This document shows, in pieces, positions 22,038 through 31,692 of a stretch of 64,000 nt of DNA. How positions within the stretch are numbered: position 1 is the first letter of the stretch; every line of letters starts with the position of its first letter. The notes beneath the pieces were generated by a model. It saw only the letters and a list, made by a program, of their open reading frames with translations, was not told where the DNA came from and ran no database searches. Source of the stretch: CAIKBL01 sp050247235 (GTDB taxonomy: Bacteria > Pseudomonadota > Gammaproteobacteria > Ga0077536); assembly GCA_050247235.1 (NCBI GenBank), contig JBFWUN010000007.1, positions 49,433-113,432 of the forward strand. The letters run 5' to 3'. A program made the translations under genes and the position numbers.

Positions 22038-22751
22038 ATGCGCGCCGGCCCGCGCATGAGGGGCGCCGCGGTCGCGGCTTTCGTCGTGGTGCTTGGATGG
22101 CTGGCAGGCCTGCCCGCATGGGCGCAGTCCGCGACGGCGGCCGCGCGGGCAGTTGAAGTTGAGGGCAAGGTTCTCGCGATCTCGGACGACAAGGTCGCCC
22201 GCCGGCTCGCGACAGGACAAGGGGTGTACGCCACCGAGACCGTGGTGACGCTGGGAAAGGCCCACGTGCAGCTGCGGTTTTCCGATGGCTCCCGCTACGA
22301 GCTCGGGCCCGGCACGCGCTTTCGTATCGATACCTACCGCTTCGATGGTGACCCCGAGGTCGATTTCGCCGCGACCCGTGTACTGAAGGGATTTTTCCGC
22401 TACCTCTCGGGAGAAATCGCGAAGCGCAGACCGCGCAACACGTCGATCGGCCTGACGGTCGCGACCATCGGAATCCGCGGGACGCACGTGGTCGGCGAGG
22501 TCACCGAGACATCGGCCCGCGTCGGGCTGCTCGAACCCGAGGAGTCCGGCCAGAAGTCCGCGATCGAAGTCTCCAACGCGTACGGTTCGGTCACGATCGA
22601 ACAGCCCGGCTACGCCACCGACATCCCGGATGCCAACAGTCCGCCGTCAGCACCGCGCCCGATGGATCTGCGCACGATGACCCGCAACCTGCGGTCGATG
22701 CAGACCATGCGACGCGCGATTGCACCGCGCCTGCCGCCGCGCCTGCCGTGA
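22038..22751 (+). CDS. FecR-domain periplasmic protein
   Basis: A 237-residue protein with a signal peptide (VVVLGWLAGLPAWA) and one FecR domain: VEGKVLAISDDKVARRLATG, then TGQGVYATETVVTLGKAHV and LRFSDGSRYELGPGTRFRI. A proline- and arginine-rich tail ends it. FecR domains in this stand-alone form occur in periplasmic or surface proteins and are not necessarily linked to iron sensing. ATG at 22038 is four bases after the autotransporter stop, so the two are likely translated together. The partner suggests a shared envelope role. Confidence 0.8.
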   Translation: MRAGPRMRGAAVAAFVVVLGWLAGLPAWAQSATAAARAVEVEGKVLAISDDKVARRLATGQGVYATETVVTLGKAHVQLRFSDGSRYELGPGTRFRIDTYRFDGDPEVDFAATRVLKGFFRYLSGEIAKRRPRNTSIGLTVATIGIRGTHVVGEVTETSARVGLLEPEESGQKSAIEVSNAYGSVTIEQPGYATDIPDANSPPSAPRPMDLRTMTRNLRSMQTMRRAIAPRLPPRLP

Positions 22752-22761
22752 GCGGCGCCGA

Positions 22762-24198
22762 CTAGAGCGCCTGCGCGAAGTTGGCCGTGGGGGGTGGTGC
22801 GCCCGCCCCCAGGGCCTTCATCATCGCCACGGTGTCCGACGTGATGGCCGCCTCACTCGCCTGCAGCGCGCGTGCGGCTGCGTTGGCGGCGCGCTCCGCG
22901 CGCAGCACGTCGATTCGTGTGCCGATTCCCTGCGTCGCGCGGCGGTCCGCCAGCCGCGCCGCTTCCCGCATATCGGCCAGCGCGAGCACGCGCGACTCGC
23001 GCTCGCGTTCCCGTTCGAGCAGGCGCAGCAGCGCGAGCTCCGTTTCGTGCAACGCCCCGAGCATCACGCGTTCATAGTGTGCGAGCGCGAACTCGATCCG
23101 GGCGTCGCCTTGTGCCACCGCACCCCGCAGGCGACCACTGTCGAACAGCGGGACGACGACATTCCCGCCGCCGTTCCAGGATTTCGAGACAGCGTTCAGG
23201 AGCATGCCGATCGCGGTGTTGCGGGCGCCAAAGAACAACCCGACCGACACACGCGGGTAGAGGTCCGCGATGGCCGCCGCGCGGAGTGCGGTGACCGCCG
23301 CAAGTTCGCGCTCGGCGCGGCGGATATCGGGCCGTTCGCGCAGGACGGCCGCCGGCGTCAGGATGGCACGTGGTGTGATGCGCGCCGGTGCGGAATCCCG
23401 CGGCGCGAGGAGTCCGGTGAATTCCCCCGGCACCGCGCCGCAGAGCAGTTCCACCTGGTGCGCAGCGGTCGCGCGCGCAATACGCAGATTCGGAAGCTCG
23501 GCCGCGTGTCGCGCTGCGTCGGCCTCGGCGACCAGCAGGTCGCGGCGAGGTCGCAAACCGGCGTCCACGAGCCGCCGCGCGAGTTCGACGCCGCGCTCGG
23601 CAAGGACAACCGCCTCGCCGGCGAGGGCGAGATCGCGATCCGCGTGACGCAGTTCCCAGTAGGCACGCACGAGATCGGCGCGCAGCACCGCTTCGATCGC
23701 CCGGCGGTCTTCATTCGCGGCGGCGAGTGAGGCCTCGGCGGCTTCCACGCGCCGTTGCACCCGGCCAAACAGGTCGAGCTCCCAGCGCGCATCGAAACCT
23801 GCTTCGTAGAGCGAGAATGTGAGACCCTCGGCCAACCCGGGCAACGGGTTCTGCTGGCGGCTCGCCGCCGTGCCGAGCCCGAGCGACGGGCCGCGTCCCG
23901 CCGCGACGATTCTCCGTTCGGCACGCGCCGCTTCGATTCGCGCGAGCGCGGCCCGCAGTTCGAGACTGCCCACGGCGGCGCGTGACAGCAGGTCGTCGAG
24001 CAGCGGATCGCCAAACCAGGTCCACCAGCGCGCGAGCGCCGTCGCGTCGTCGGTGTAGGGTACCGACTCCTGGTAAACGTCAGCGTGCCACGCCGCCGCG
24101 GCGACACGCTCGGTCCGTGTCTCGGGCCGGTGGTAGTCGGGACCGACCGCGCACCCGGCGCAGAGCAGGATGATCGCGCAGGTGAAACCCTTAACCAC
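22762..24198 (-). CDS. outer membrane efflux lipoprotein (NodT/OprM family)
   Basis: A 478-residue TolC-like factor. A lipoprotein signal with lipobox LLCAGC is followed by CAVGPDYHRPETR, the standard start of NodT-family proteins, and then two long coiled-coil repeats rich in alanine and arginine (for example AALARIEAARAERRIVAAG). It forms the outer membrane exit duct of a tripartite pump. GTG start; the upstream TetR gene overlaps it by eight bases, so the two form one transcript. The EmrAB-type inner parts are encoded divergently, an arrangement that places a complete pump and its regulator together. Confidence 0.88.
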   Translation of the reverse strand: MVKGFTCAIILLCAGCAVGPDYHRPETRTERVAAAAWHADVYQESVPYTDDATALARWWTWFGDPLLDDLLSRAAVGSLELRAALARIEAARAERRIVAAGRGPSLGLGTAASRQQNPLPGLAEGLTFSLYEAGFDARWELDLFGRVQRRVEAAEASLAAANEDRRAIEAVLRADLVRAYWELRHADRDLALAGEAVVLAERGVELARRLVDAGLRPRRDLLVAEADAARHAAELPNLRIARATAAHQVELLCGAVPGEFTGLLAPRDSAPARITPRAILTPAAVLRERPDIRRAERELAAVTALRAAAIADLYPRVSVGLFFGARNTAIGMLLNAVSKSWNGGGNVVVPLFDSGRLRGAVAQGDARIEFALAHYERVMLGALHETELALLRLLERERERESRVLALADMREAARLADRRATQGIGTRIDVLRAERAANAAARALQASEAAITSDTVAMMKALGAGAPPPTANFAQAL

Positions 24199-24793
24199 GG
24201 CACGCCTTCAGGTAGTAAGGGAGGACTCGGTTGACGAACCGCACTCGCTCCCGTGCCGACGGTGCCGGCTGCACGCCCAGCAGGCACCGGAAGTGTTCGT
24301 CACCCATCAGCAGGCTGAGCAGAACGCGTGCCGATTCCTTCACTGCGCCGAACACGAACCCGGATTCTGTACCGGACCTGCGGAGATAGGTGGCAATACG
24401 GTCGATGATCGGTTCGGCACAGCTGCGATAGGCGATCGGTCCGAGGTCGGGGTGATGTAACTGCCCAGCAACGAGCACCCGGAACAGTTCCAGAGATCCG
24501 GGTTCGTAGATTACGTCCACACAGGCCCGCGCCATCGCGCGGAGCCCGGCTTCGAAATCCCCCGTGGTCGTGTCCACCGCGTCGAGCGCGGCGAGCAGCT
24601 GATCGCAGCGCGCGCGGATTACTGCTTCGAACAGTGCCGCCTTGCCGTCGAAGTAGTTGTACAAGGTCGGCTTGGAGACCGGTGCCGCCTCGGCAATCGC
24701 ATCCATGCTGGCTTCCGCGTATCCGTGGGCGAGGAACATGCGTGCGGCGGCTTCCAGGATCGCGTCACGCTTGTTGTCGCTGAGGTGGGTCAT
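24191..24793 (-). CDS. TetR-family repressor of the efflux genes
   Basis: A 200-residue regulator. The N-terminal helix-turn-helix is typical (ILEAAARMFLAHGYAEASMD, AAPVSKPTLYNYFDGKAALFEAV), followed by a C-terminal ligand domain of the AcrR/TetR_C type. It overlaps the outer membrane factor gene by eight bases and is divergent from emrA, with 76 bases between them. It probably represses the pump in both directions and is released by a substrate. Confidence 0.9.
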   Translation of the reverse strand: MTHLSDNKRDAILEAAARMFLAHGYAEASMDAIAEAAPVSKPTLYNYFDGKAALFEAVIRARCDQLLAALDAVDTTTGDFEAGLRAMARACVDVIYEPGSLELFRVLVAGQLHHPDLGPIAYRSCAEPIIDRIATYLRRSGTESGFVFGAVKESARVLLSLLMGDEHFRCLLGVQPAPSARERVRFVNRVLPYYLKACRG

Positions 24794-24807
24794 CGCGGGT
24801 GGAATGG

Positions 24808-24853
24808 TTGCGTCGGACCGAGGCCGTCACTATTCTACACTACACGGTTTAGT
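24808..24853 (+). promoter_or_regulatory. emrA promoter with candidate TetR operator
   Basis: TTGCGT (24808-24813), 17 bases, TATTCT (24831-24836), with an inverted repeat ACTA-N7-TAGT at 24839-24853 over the likely transcription start. The position suits steric repression by the adjacent TetR protein. Confidence 0.4.
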
Positions 24854-24869
24854 TCAATACTTCCCATCT

Positions 24870-25898
24870 ATGCGTCACGCGGTCAGGGCCTTCTACTTGC
24901 TGCTCTGGATCGGCGGCCTCGCGCTCGCCGGGTTCGCCGGTATGCAGTACTGGCGGCTCGAAATGCAGCCATTCGAGTCCACGGACAATGCATACCTGCG
25001 GGCTCACATGGCACAGGTGAGCCCGAAGATCACGGGATACGTGACGGAGGTGCGCTTCCAGGACAACCAGCGCGTGGATGCGGGTGACCTGCTCGTCGTG
25101 ATTGACGGTGCATCGCTGGTGGCGCGGCGGGACCAGGCCGCCGCCGAAGTGGCGGCGAAACGGCTGCGGCGCGCGACGCTCGAAGCGGAGCTCGCGGTGC
25201 AGGATGCACGCGTCGCGCAACAGCGCGCGCTGGTCTCCGCGAGTGATGCCAGCGTCACGCGCGCGCGGCAGGACGTCGGCCGGCTCGTGGGGCTTGTCGA
25301 GGACGGCGCCGTCCCTGCCCAGCAGCGCGATGCGGCCGTCGCCACGCGACGGATCGCGGAAGCGGAACGATTGCAGCGCCAGGCGCTCGTGGCGGAAGCC
25401 ACCAGTCAGCGCCAGACCATCGTCGCGCAGCTGGCGGAAGCGGATGCGGCGCTCGCCGTCGCCGAGGCTGGGCTGCGGACCGCCGAGGTCGATGTCGCCC
25501 ACACGCGGATCCACGCGCCCATCGGCGGTGTGCTTGGCAATCGCGCGGTGCAGGTCGGACAGCTGGTGCAACCAGGCGTCGCGCTCGCGTTCCTGATCCC
25601 GGACGACGAGATATTCGTCGAGGCCAACTTCAAGGAAACGCAACTCGCGGACATGGCACCCGGTCAGCCGGCCGACATCGAGATCGACGCCTACCCCGGC
25701 ACGCGCTTCGCGGGTGTCATCGACAGCGCCGCGCCCGCCAGCGGAGCCGAGTTCAGCCTCCTGCCGCCGGAGAACGCCACCGGCAACTTCACCAAGATCG
25801 TGCGCCGGGTTCCCGTCAAGATCCGCTTCGCGGCAGGCACGGACACCACGCGATTGAAGCCGGGGCTGTCGAGTGTCGTGAAAGTGCGGGTGCGCTGA
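24870..25898 (+). CDS. emrA: EmrA/HlyD-type membrane fusion protein
   Basis: A 342-residue periplasmic adaptor. One N-terminal membrane helix (AFYLLLWIGGLALAGFAG) is followed by the biotinyl-lipoyl half-motif (STDNAYLRAHMAQVSPKITG), a coiled-coil hairpin (residues ~90-190), the second lipoyl half (IHAPIGGVLGNRAVQVGQLV) and a beta-barrel. TDNAYL is the EmrA hallmark. ATG at 24870 gives the canonical short cytoplasmic start; the longer frame upstream overlaps the promoter. The emrB gene follows after six bases. Confidence 0.9.
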   Translation: MRHAVRAFYLLLWIGGLALAGFAGMQYWRLEMQPFESTDNAYLRAHMAQVSPKITGYVTEVRFQDNQRVDAGDLLVVIDGASLVARRDQAAAEVAAKRLRRATLEAELAVQDARVAQQRALVSASDASVTRARQDVGRLVGLVEDGAVPAQQRDAAVATRRIAEAERLQRQALVAEATSQRQTIVAQLAEADAALAVAEAGLRTAEVDVAHTRIHAPIGGVLGNRAVQVGQLVQPGVALAFLIPDDEIFVEANFKETQLADMAPGQPADIEIDAYPGTRFAGVIDSAAPASGAEFSLLPPENATGNFTKIVRRVPVKIRFAAGTDTTRLKPGLSSVVKVRVR

Positions 25899-25904
25899 CA
25901 TTCA

Positions 25905-27476
25905 ATGGCACACGCAGTCGCGCTGGAGGAAGTCCCGGCGGAGTCCCTGTCCCTCGGTGACTGGATCGGGTTCGCCGCGATGGCGGTGGGGATCTTCATC
26001 GCGATCCTCGACATCCAGATCGTCGCGAGCTCGCTGACCCAGATCCAGGCGGGACTGTCCGCGACCCGCGATGAAATCACCTGGGTGACCACCTCCTACC
26101 TGATTGCCGAGGTGGTCGTCATCCCGCTGTCCGGATGGCTGACGCGCGCGTTCTCCACGCGTTACCTGTTCGCGCTCGCGGCCGCCGGTTTTACCGGGAT
26201 GAGTGGGCTGTGTGCGCTCGCCTGGAACCTGGAGTCGATGATCGTGTTCCGCGCACTGCAGGGGCTGTTCGGCGGCGTGATGATCCCGACGGTCTTCGCG
26301 GTGATCTACACGATGTTCCCGCCGCGCCTGCAGACACCGATCACCGTGCTGGTCGGGCTCATCGTGACCATTGCGCCCACTGCCGGCCCGGTGCTCGGTG
26401 GATATCTCACCGAGACCATGTCGTGGCACGCCCTGTTCCTCGTGAATCTCGTACCGGGTGCGCTGATCACGCTGGGCACGCTGGTTTTTGTCCATGTCGA
26501 TCGTCCGGACTGGAGCCTGTTGCGCCAGATCGACTTTCCGGGTGCACTGCTCGTGGTGCTCTTTCTCGGCAGCCTGCAATACGTGCTCGAGGAAGGCGTA
26601 CGCGAACAGTGGTTCGAGAGCCACGAGATCGTGCTCCTGACGGCCGTCGCGGTGGTCTCCGGGCTGCTGATGGTGTGGCGCGAGCTGACGATAGATGAGC
26701 CGATCGTCGACCTTCGTGCGTTCCGTGATCGCAACTTCACGGTGGGTTGCATCTACAGTTTCGTGCTCGGCATCGGGATCTACACGGTGCTCTACGTGCT
26801 GCCCGTGTACCTGGCGGGCGTGAAAGGTCTCAACAGCCTCCAGATCGGCCAGTACCTCGCGGTCACCGGCGCTTTCCAGTTCGCGTCTGCGTTCTGCGCC
26901 GGCCTGGCGGCGCGCCGGATGGACTCGCGTGTGATGCTGGCGCTGGGGCTCGCAGTCTACGGTTTCGGCGCCTGGCTGAACGGCGGCATGGATCACACCT
27001 GGGGCTTCCGCGAGCTTTTCCTGCCGCAGGCGTTGCGCGGGTTCTCGATGATGTTCATCTTCCTGCCCATCAACGCGCTCGCGCTTGGCACCTTGCCGCC
27101 GGAGGAGGTCAAGAACGCAAGCGGTCTGTACAACCTGATGCGGAATCTCGGCGGGGCGATCGGCCTGGCGGTGACGAACACGTTCATCGTCCACTGGCAG
27201 AAGGCGCATTACGCGTCGCTGCGGGAAGCCGTCACTGCCGCCGATCCGGGCGTGCTGCAGCACTGGGCGCAATCCGCAGCCGGCGCGCTGTCACACCAGA
27301 ACCCGGATCCGGGCCTGGCCGCGTGGGCACAGCTCTCCCGCGTGTTGTGGCGCGAGGCGGACGTGATGACGTTCAACCAGGTCTTCCAGGGGATGGGACT
27401 GCTGTTCTGCGCCTCACTGCTGCTGATGCCACTGGTGCGCAAGGTGGACATGAGCAGCGGCGGGGCGGGTCACTGA
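25905..27476 (+). CDS. emrB: EmrB/QacA-type multidrug transporter (MFS, DHA2)
   Basis: A 523-residue proton antiporter with about 14 membrane helices. Signature segments are present: ILDIQIVASSLTQIQAGL (motif D1 region), TSYLIAEVVVIPLSGWLTR and GPVLGGYLTE (motif C). It works with EmrA and an outer membrane duct to expel hydrophobic compounds. It is directly downstream of emrA and convergent with chrA. Confidence 0.92.
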   Translation: MAHAVALEEVPAESLSLGDWIGFAAMAVGIFIAILDIQIVASSLTQIQAGLSATRDEITWVTTSYLIAEVVVIPLSGWLTRAFSTRYLFALAAAGFTGMSGLCALAWNLESMIVFRALQGLFGGVMIPTVFAVIYTMFPPRLQTPITVLVGLIVTIAPTAGPVLGGYLTETMSWHALFLVNLVPGALITLGTLVFVHVDRPDWSLLRQIDFPGALLVVLFLGSLQYVLEEGVREQWFESHEIVLLTAVAVVSGLLMVWRELTIDEPIVDLRAFRDRNFTVGCIYSFVLGIGIYTVLYVLPVYLAGVKGLNSLQIGQYLAVTGAFQFASAFCAGLAARRMDSRVMLALGLAVYGFGAWLNGGMDHTWGFRELFLPQALRGFSMMFIFLPINALALGTLPPEEVKNASGLYNLMRNLGGAIGLAVTNTFIVHWQKAHYASLREAVTAADPGVLQHWAQSAAGALSHQNPDPGLAAWAQLSRVLWREADVMTFNQVFQGMGLLFCASLLLMPLVRKVDMSSGGAGH

Positions 27477-27503
27477 AACGGCGGTCGCGCGCTGCGCGAG
27501 ACG

Positions 27504-28814
<1,311 letters not shown>

Positions 28815-28911
28815 GGGTTGCGCGTCGCACTGCCGGGCGGCACTGGGTGCAGATACGGCGACGTCTGTTCCTGTTCACCCGGCGCTCTCCGCATTCCTGC
28901 ACATCGTCCGC

Positions 28912-28925
28912 TTGACCTGTCTCAA
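28912..28925. promoter_or_regulatory. FNR/ANR-type box between chrA and the CBS gene
   Basis: TTGAC-CTGT-CTCAA matches the FNR consensus TTGAT-N4-ATCAA at eight of ten positions. A TATGCT at 28967-28972 would put the CBS transcription start about 60 bases from the box centre, a class I spacing. An FNR protein with matching recognition helix is encoded at 37318. Confidence 0.45.
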
Positions 28926-29013
28926 ATCCATCGCCGAATCCGCCTGACCGGGATGCCCGCGCTCCCTATGCTGGGCAAGTCGCCAGCCTTGGACTGCCCC
29001 GCGGAGAGACAGC

Positions 29014-29424
29014 GTGATCAGGAAACCCACCCTTGCGAGCGCGATGACGCCGTTTCCGCTCGCCATCGACCTCAACGCCCAGGTCCAGGAAGCCGACCAG
29101 ATGATGCGCAAGCACGGCATCCACCATCTGCCGGTCACCGATGGACGGACCATCATCGGTACCTTGAGCGCATATGACATCGCCGCGCGCGCGCACCACG
29201 ACATGCCCGTCGCCGACTGCTACGTGCCGGAACCTTACCTCGTCGAAATCGATGTGCCGCTCGAGACGGTACTCGCCGAGATGGCGGCGCACCACCTGGA
29301 GGCCACCATCGTGATGCGCCAGGGCCGGCTCGCCGGCATCTTCACCCAGCACGACGTCTGCCGCACGTTCGCGGCGTTCCTGCACGTCGTGTTCCCGCCG
29401 CCACCGGACGACGAGGCGGCCTGA
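29014..29424 (+). CDS. CBS-domain pair protein
   Basis: A 136-residue cytoplasmic protein made of two CBS motifs (MRKHGIHHLPVTDGRTIIGTL and AHHLEATIVMRQGRLAGIFT). Such Bateman modules bind adenine nucleotides and act as energy or ion sensors. The start is GTG at 29014 with GGAGAGAC upstream. Small CBS proteins of this kind are often members of the anaerobic or stress regulons of proteobacteria; the FNR-like box upstream supports that. Confidence 0.85.
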   Translation: MIRKPTLASAMTPFPLAIDLNAQVQEADQMMRKHGIHHLPVTDGRTIIGTLSAYDIAARAHHDMPVADCYVPEPYLVEIDVPLETVLAEMAAHHLEATIVMRQGRLAGIFTQHDVCRTFAAFLHVVFPPPPDDEAA

Positions 29425-29463
29425 TCCACAGGTGACCCACAGGACGCTTGCCAGCGGGCGTTC

Positions 29464-30708
29464 TCACGTGAACGCGTAGACGCCCGCCGCGGCCGCCGCC
29501 ATCGCGCAAGTCCCGGCCAGCACCCGCCCCGCCAGCGCGCGGTTCCCCGCCCACGCCGTCAACGCCACCTTCGTCAGGCTGTTCGCCGCCACGGCGACGA
29601 GGATCACCCGTGACGGGAACTCCGCCGAGCCGGGCAGGGTCGCCGCCGTGAGCGTGATCGCGTCGACGTCCACTACGCCGGACAGCGCCGCGACGCCCAG
29701 CAGGCCGGTGTCGCCGAGCAGGCGCTGTGCCCCATGCGCGGCGAGCAGGATCAGCACCAGCAGCAACGCGAACTTCAGCACCTCCGGCAGCTCGAACGGG
29801 TTTCCGATCGCCAGTTCGCCGCCTCCGCCCGTCGCGTCGTCATGCGCGATCGCCCACCACGCGAACAGGCCCCCGGCCACGAGCGCGCCGACGAGCGGCG
29901 GCGCGAGGAACGCGAGCAGCGCCGGGTTGAAGATGCCGGCCACGATGAGCACGCGCAGCATCATGGTGCCGCCGGCAGCGATGATCCCCGCGGCGAGCAT
30001 CCACGCGCCGCGCGGGTTGTCACGCACACGGTCCGCAAACGTCAACGTCACCGCGGTCGAGGACACGCTGCCGCCCGCGACCGCGGCGAGCAGGGTCCCC
30101 TGGCGAGGACCGGCGAGCCGCACGGCGACGTAGCCGACGAATGAAACCACCGCGATCATGATCGTCATCACCCACAGGCGGTAGGGGTTCAGTACCTGCC
30201 ATGGATCGATTGTCCGATCGGGCAGCAGCGGCAGCAGGATGAACGTCATCGTGGCGAGCACCAGTGCCGAACTCAACTCGGGCCACGTCACGCTGGCGAG
30301 CCAGTGGTGCAGCGGTTCGCGCAGCGCGAGGAGCACTGCCGCCGCGACGGCCGCGGCGCCGGCGGCATGCACGTCGCCGATTACGGCGAGCGCGCCGAGC
30401 AGGAACGCAAGCAGCGCCGCGACGAGGCTTGTCACGCTGAGCCGCCGCGCCTGCACGGCCTGCCGGTACATGAAGAGCGTGAGCGCCGCCCCGGTGACCA
30501 AGGTCGTTGCGCCGAACACGCCAGCACCCAGGGTCGACGCGAGCAGGCCGGCCGTGCCGCCGAGCAGCCCGAGCAGTGAGAACGTGCGCACCCCCGCGGC
30601 GCGCGCGCCGGCGGGCTCGTCGCGCTCTCTCCAGCCGCGCTCCAGCCCCAGCAGGAAGCCGATCGCAAGCGCGATCGCAAGCCTGAACAGCGGATCGGGA
30701 TCGGTCAT
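29464..30708 (-). CDS. MgtC/SapB-family membrane protein with DUF4010
   Basis: A 414-residue integral membrane protein. The N-terminal ~130 residues are MgtC/SapB-like (FRLAIALAIGFLLGLERGWRER), with the second and third helices following, and the C-terminal part is DUF4010 (FVGYVAVRLAGPRQGTLLAAVAGGSVSSTAVTLTFA). About 12 helices in all. Function is unknown; the full-length form differs from virulence MgtC. An FNR-like palindrome lies 57 bases upstream. Confidence 0.85.
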   Translation of the reverse strand: MTDPDPLFRLAIALAIGFLLGLERGWRERDEPAGARAAGVRTFSLLGLLGGTAGLLASTLGAGVFGATTLVTGAALTLFMYRQAVQARRLSVTSLVAALLAFLLGALAVIGDVHAAGAAAVAAAVLLALREPLHHWLASVTWPELSSALVLATMTFILLPLLPDRTIDPWQVLNPYRLWVMTIMIAVVSFVGYVAVRLAGPRQGTLLAAVAGGSVSSTAVTLTFADRVRDNPRGAWMLAAGIIAAGGTMMLRVLIVAGIFNPALLAFLAPPLVGALVAGGLFAWWAIAHDDATGGGGELAIGNPFELPEVLKFALLLVLILLAAHGAQRLLGDTGLLGVAALSGVVDVDAITLTAATLPGSAEFPSRVILVAVAANSLTKVALTAWAGNRALAGRVLAGTCAMAAAAAGVYAFT

Positions 30709-30764
30709 CGCGGCGCCTCGTCTGCCTGTTCCGCGCAGTGTCGTGGCGGGCGCACGAAGGCGCG

Positions 30765-30778
30765 CTGATCGGAATCAG
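30765..30778. promoter_or_regulatory. FNR/ANR-type palindrome upstream of the MgtC-family gene
   Basis: CTGAT-CGGA-ATCAG is a perfect inverted repeat matching TTGAT-N4-ATCAA at eight of ten positions. It lies between mscS and the MgtC gene, 57 bases before the latter. No convincing -10 was found at class II distance. Confidence 0.4.
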
Positions 30779-30818
30779 CCGCGCCCGGGTCAGCGCGCAA
30801 CCGGGTGTGCACGCAGCG

Positions 30819-31634
30819 TCATCCCTGATTGACCATCACCACCTGCGCCGGCATCGGTGCCGGAAAGCCCGCGGCCGCCAGCGCCTCGCGGATCGCCCGA
30901 TTGCCATCGAAGTACACCTGCCAGTAGTGATCCGTGTGACAGAACGGCCGCACGGCGAGCACGGGCCCGACGAGATTGAATTCGAGGATCTCAACTTCCG
31001 GTGCCGGCGACTTCACCACGTTCGGGATCGCGGCCATGCGATCGCGCAGCAGCTGCATCGCGGCCAGGTGATCCGCACTTCCGGCGAGCTGACACTTCAG
31101 TTCGACCCGGCGGAACGGGTTGGTGCTGTAGTTCTGGATCGTGTCACCGAAGATCTTGGCGTTGCCGACGATTGTCAGCACGTTGTCCGGCGTGTTGATC
31201 GCGGTGGCGAACAGGCCGATCTCCTTCACCGTGCCGGTGATCCCCGCGACAGTCACGAAATCAGTCACCTTGAACGGTTTCAGGACCACCAGGAACGCGC
31301 CTGCCGCCAGGTTGGACAGCAGGCCGCCCCATGCGGCGCCGATCGCGATGCCCACGCCGGCGATCAGCGCGGCAAAACTCGTGGTCTCGATCCCGCAGTA
31401 GCCGAGGATCGCGACCACCAGCACGATGTTCAGCGCTACGGCGAGCACGTTGCCGAGGTAGCGCATCAGCGTGGGATCCACCTGCTGCCGCTCCATCACC
31501 TGCTGCAGCAGGCGACCCACCAGTCCGATCAGCCAGCGGCCGACGATCCAGAAGCCGAGCGCCGCGAGCGCCTTCACGCCGATCTCGGATGCGTGTGCGA
31601 GCACGATTTCCTGGTACTTGGACAGGTCGTTCAT
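30819..31634 (-). CDS. small-conductance mechanosensitive channel (MscS family)
   Basis: A 271-residue channel protein. Three membrane helices end in the pore-lining TM3 with its glycine/alanine pattern (ALIAGVGIAIGAAWGGLLSNLAAGAFLVV), given here in two halves as VGIAIGAAWGGLL and SNLAAGAFLVV. The cytoplasmic beta and alpha-beta domains follow (FKVTDFVTVAGITGTVKEIGL). It releases solutes on osmotic downshift. ATG at 31634 has an AGGAGGGG ribosome site. It follows the PatZ-like gene by 58 bases on the same strand. Confidence 0.92.
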   Translation of the reverse strand: MNDLSKYQEIVLAHASEIGVKALAALGFWIVGRWLIGLVGRLLQQVMERQQVDPTLMRYLGNVLAVALNIVLVVAILGYCGIETTSFAALIAGVGIAIGAAWGGLLSNLAAGAFLVVLKPFKVTDFVTVAGITGTVKEIGLFATAINTPDNVLTIVGNAKIFGDTIQNYSTNPFRRVELKCQLAGSADHLAAMQLLRDRMAAIPNVVKSPAPEVEILEFNLVGPVLAVRPFCHTDHYWQVYFDGNRAIREALAAAGFPAPMPAQVVMVNQG

Positions 31635-31692
31635 ATCCCCTCCTGGTGAAACTCCGCATGGATGATCGGCATGGCGCACGGCGCCGGCCGCG

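Noticed and set aside
24849..25901. Long minus-strand frame opposite emrA (350 codons)
   Set aside because: Histidine/arginine-rich shadow typical of high-GC coding DNA; emrA is clearly real.
29425..29463. Short direct repeat CCACAGGTGACCCACAGG between the CBS and MgtC genes
   Set aside because: Too short and single; no array or attachment-site context.
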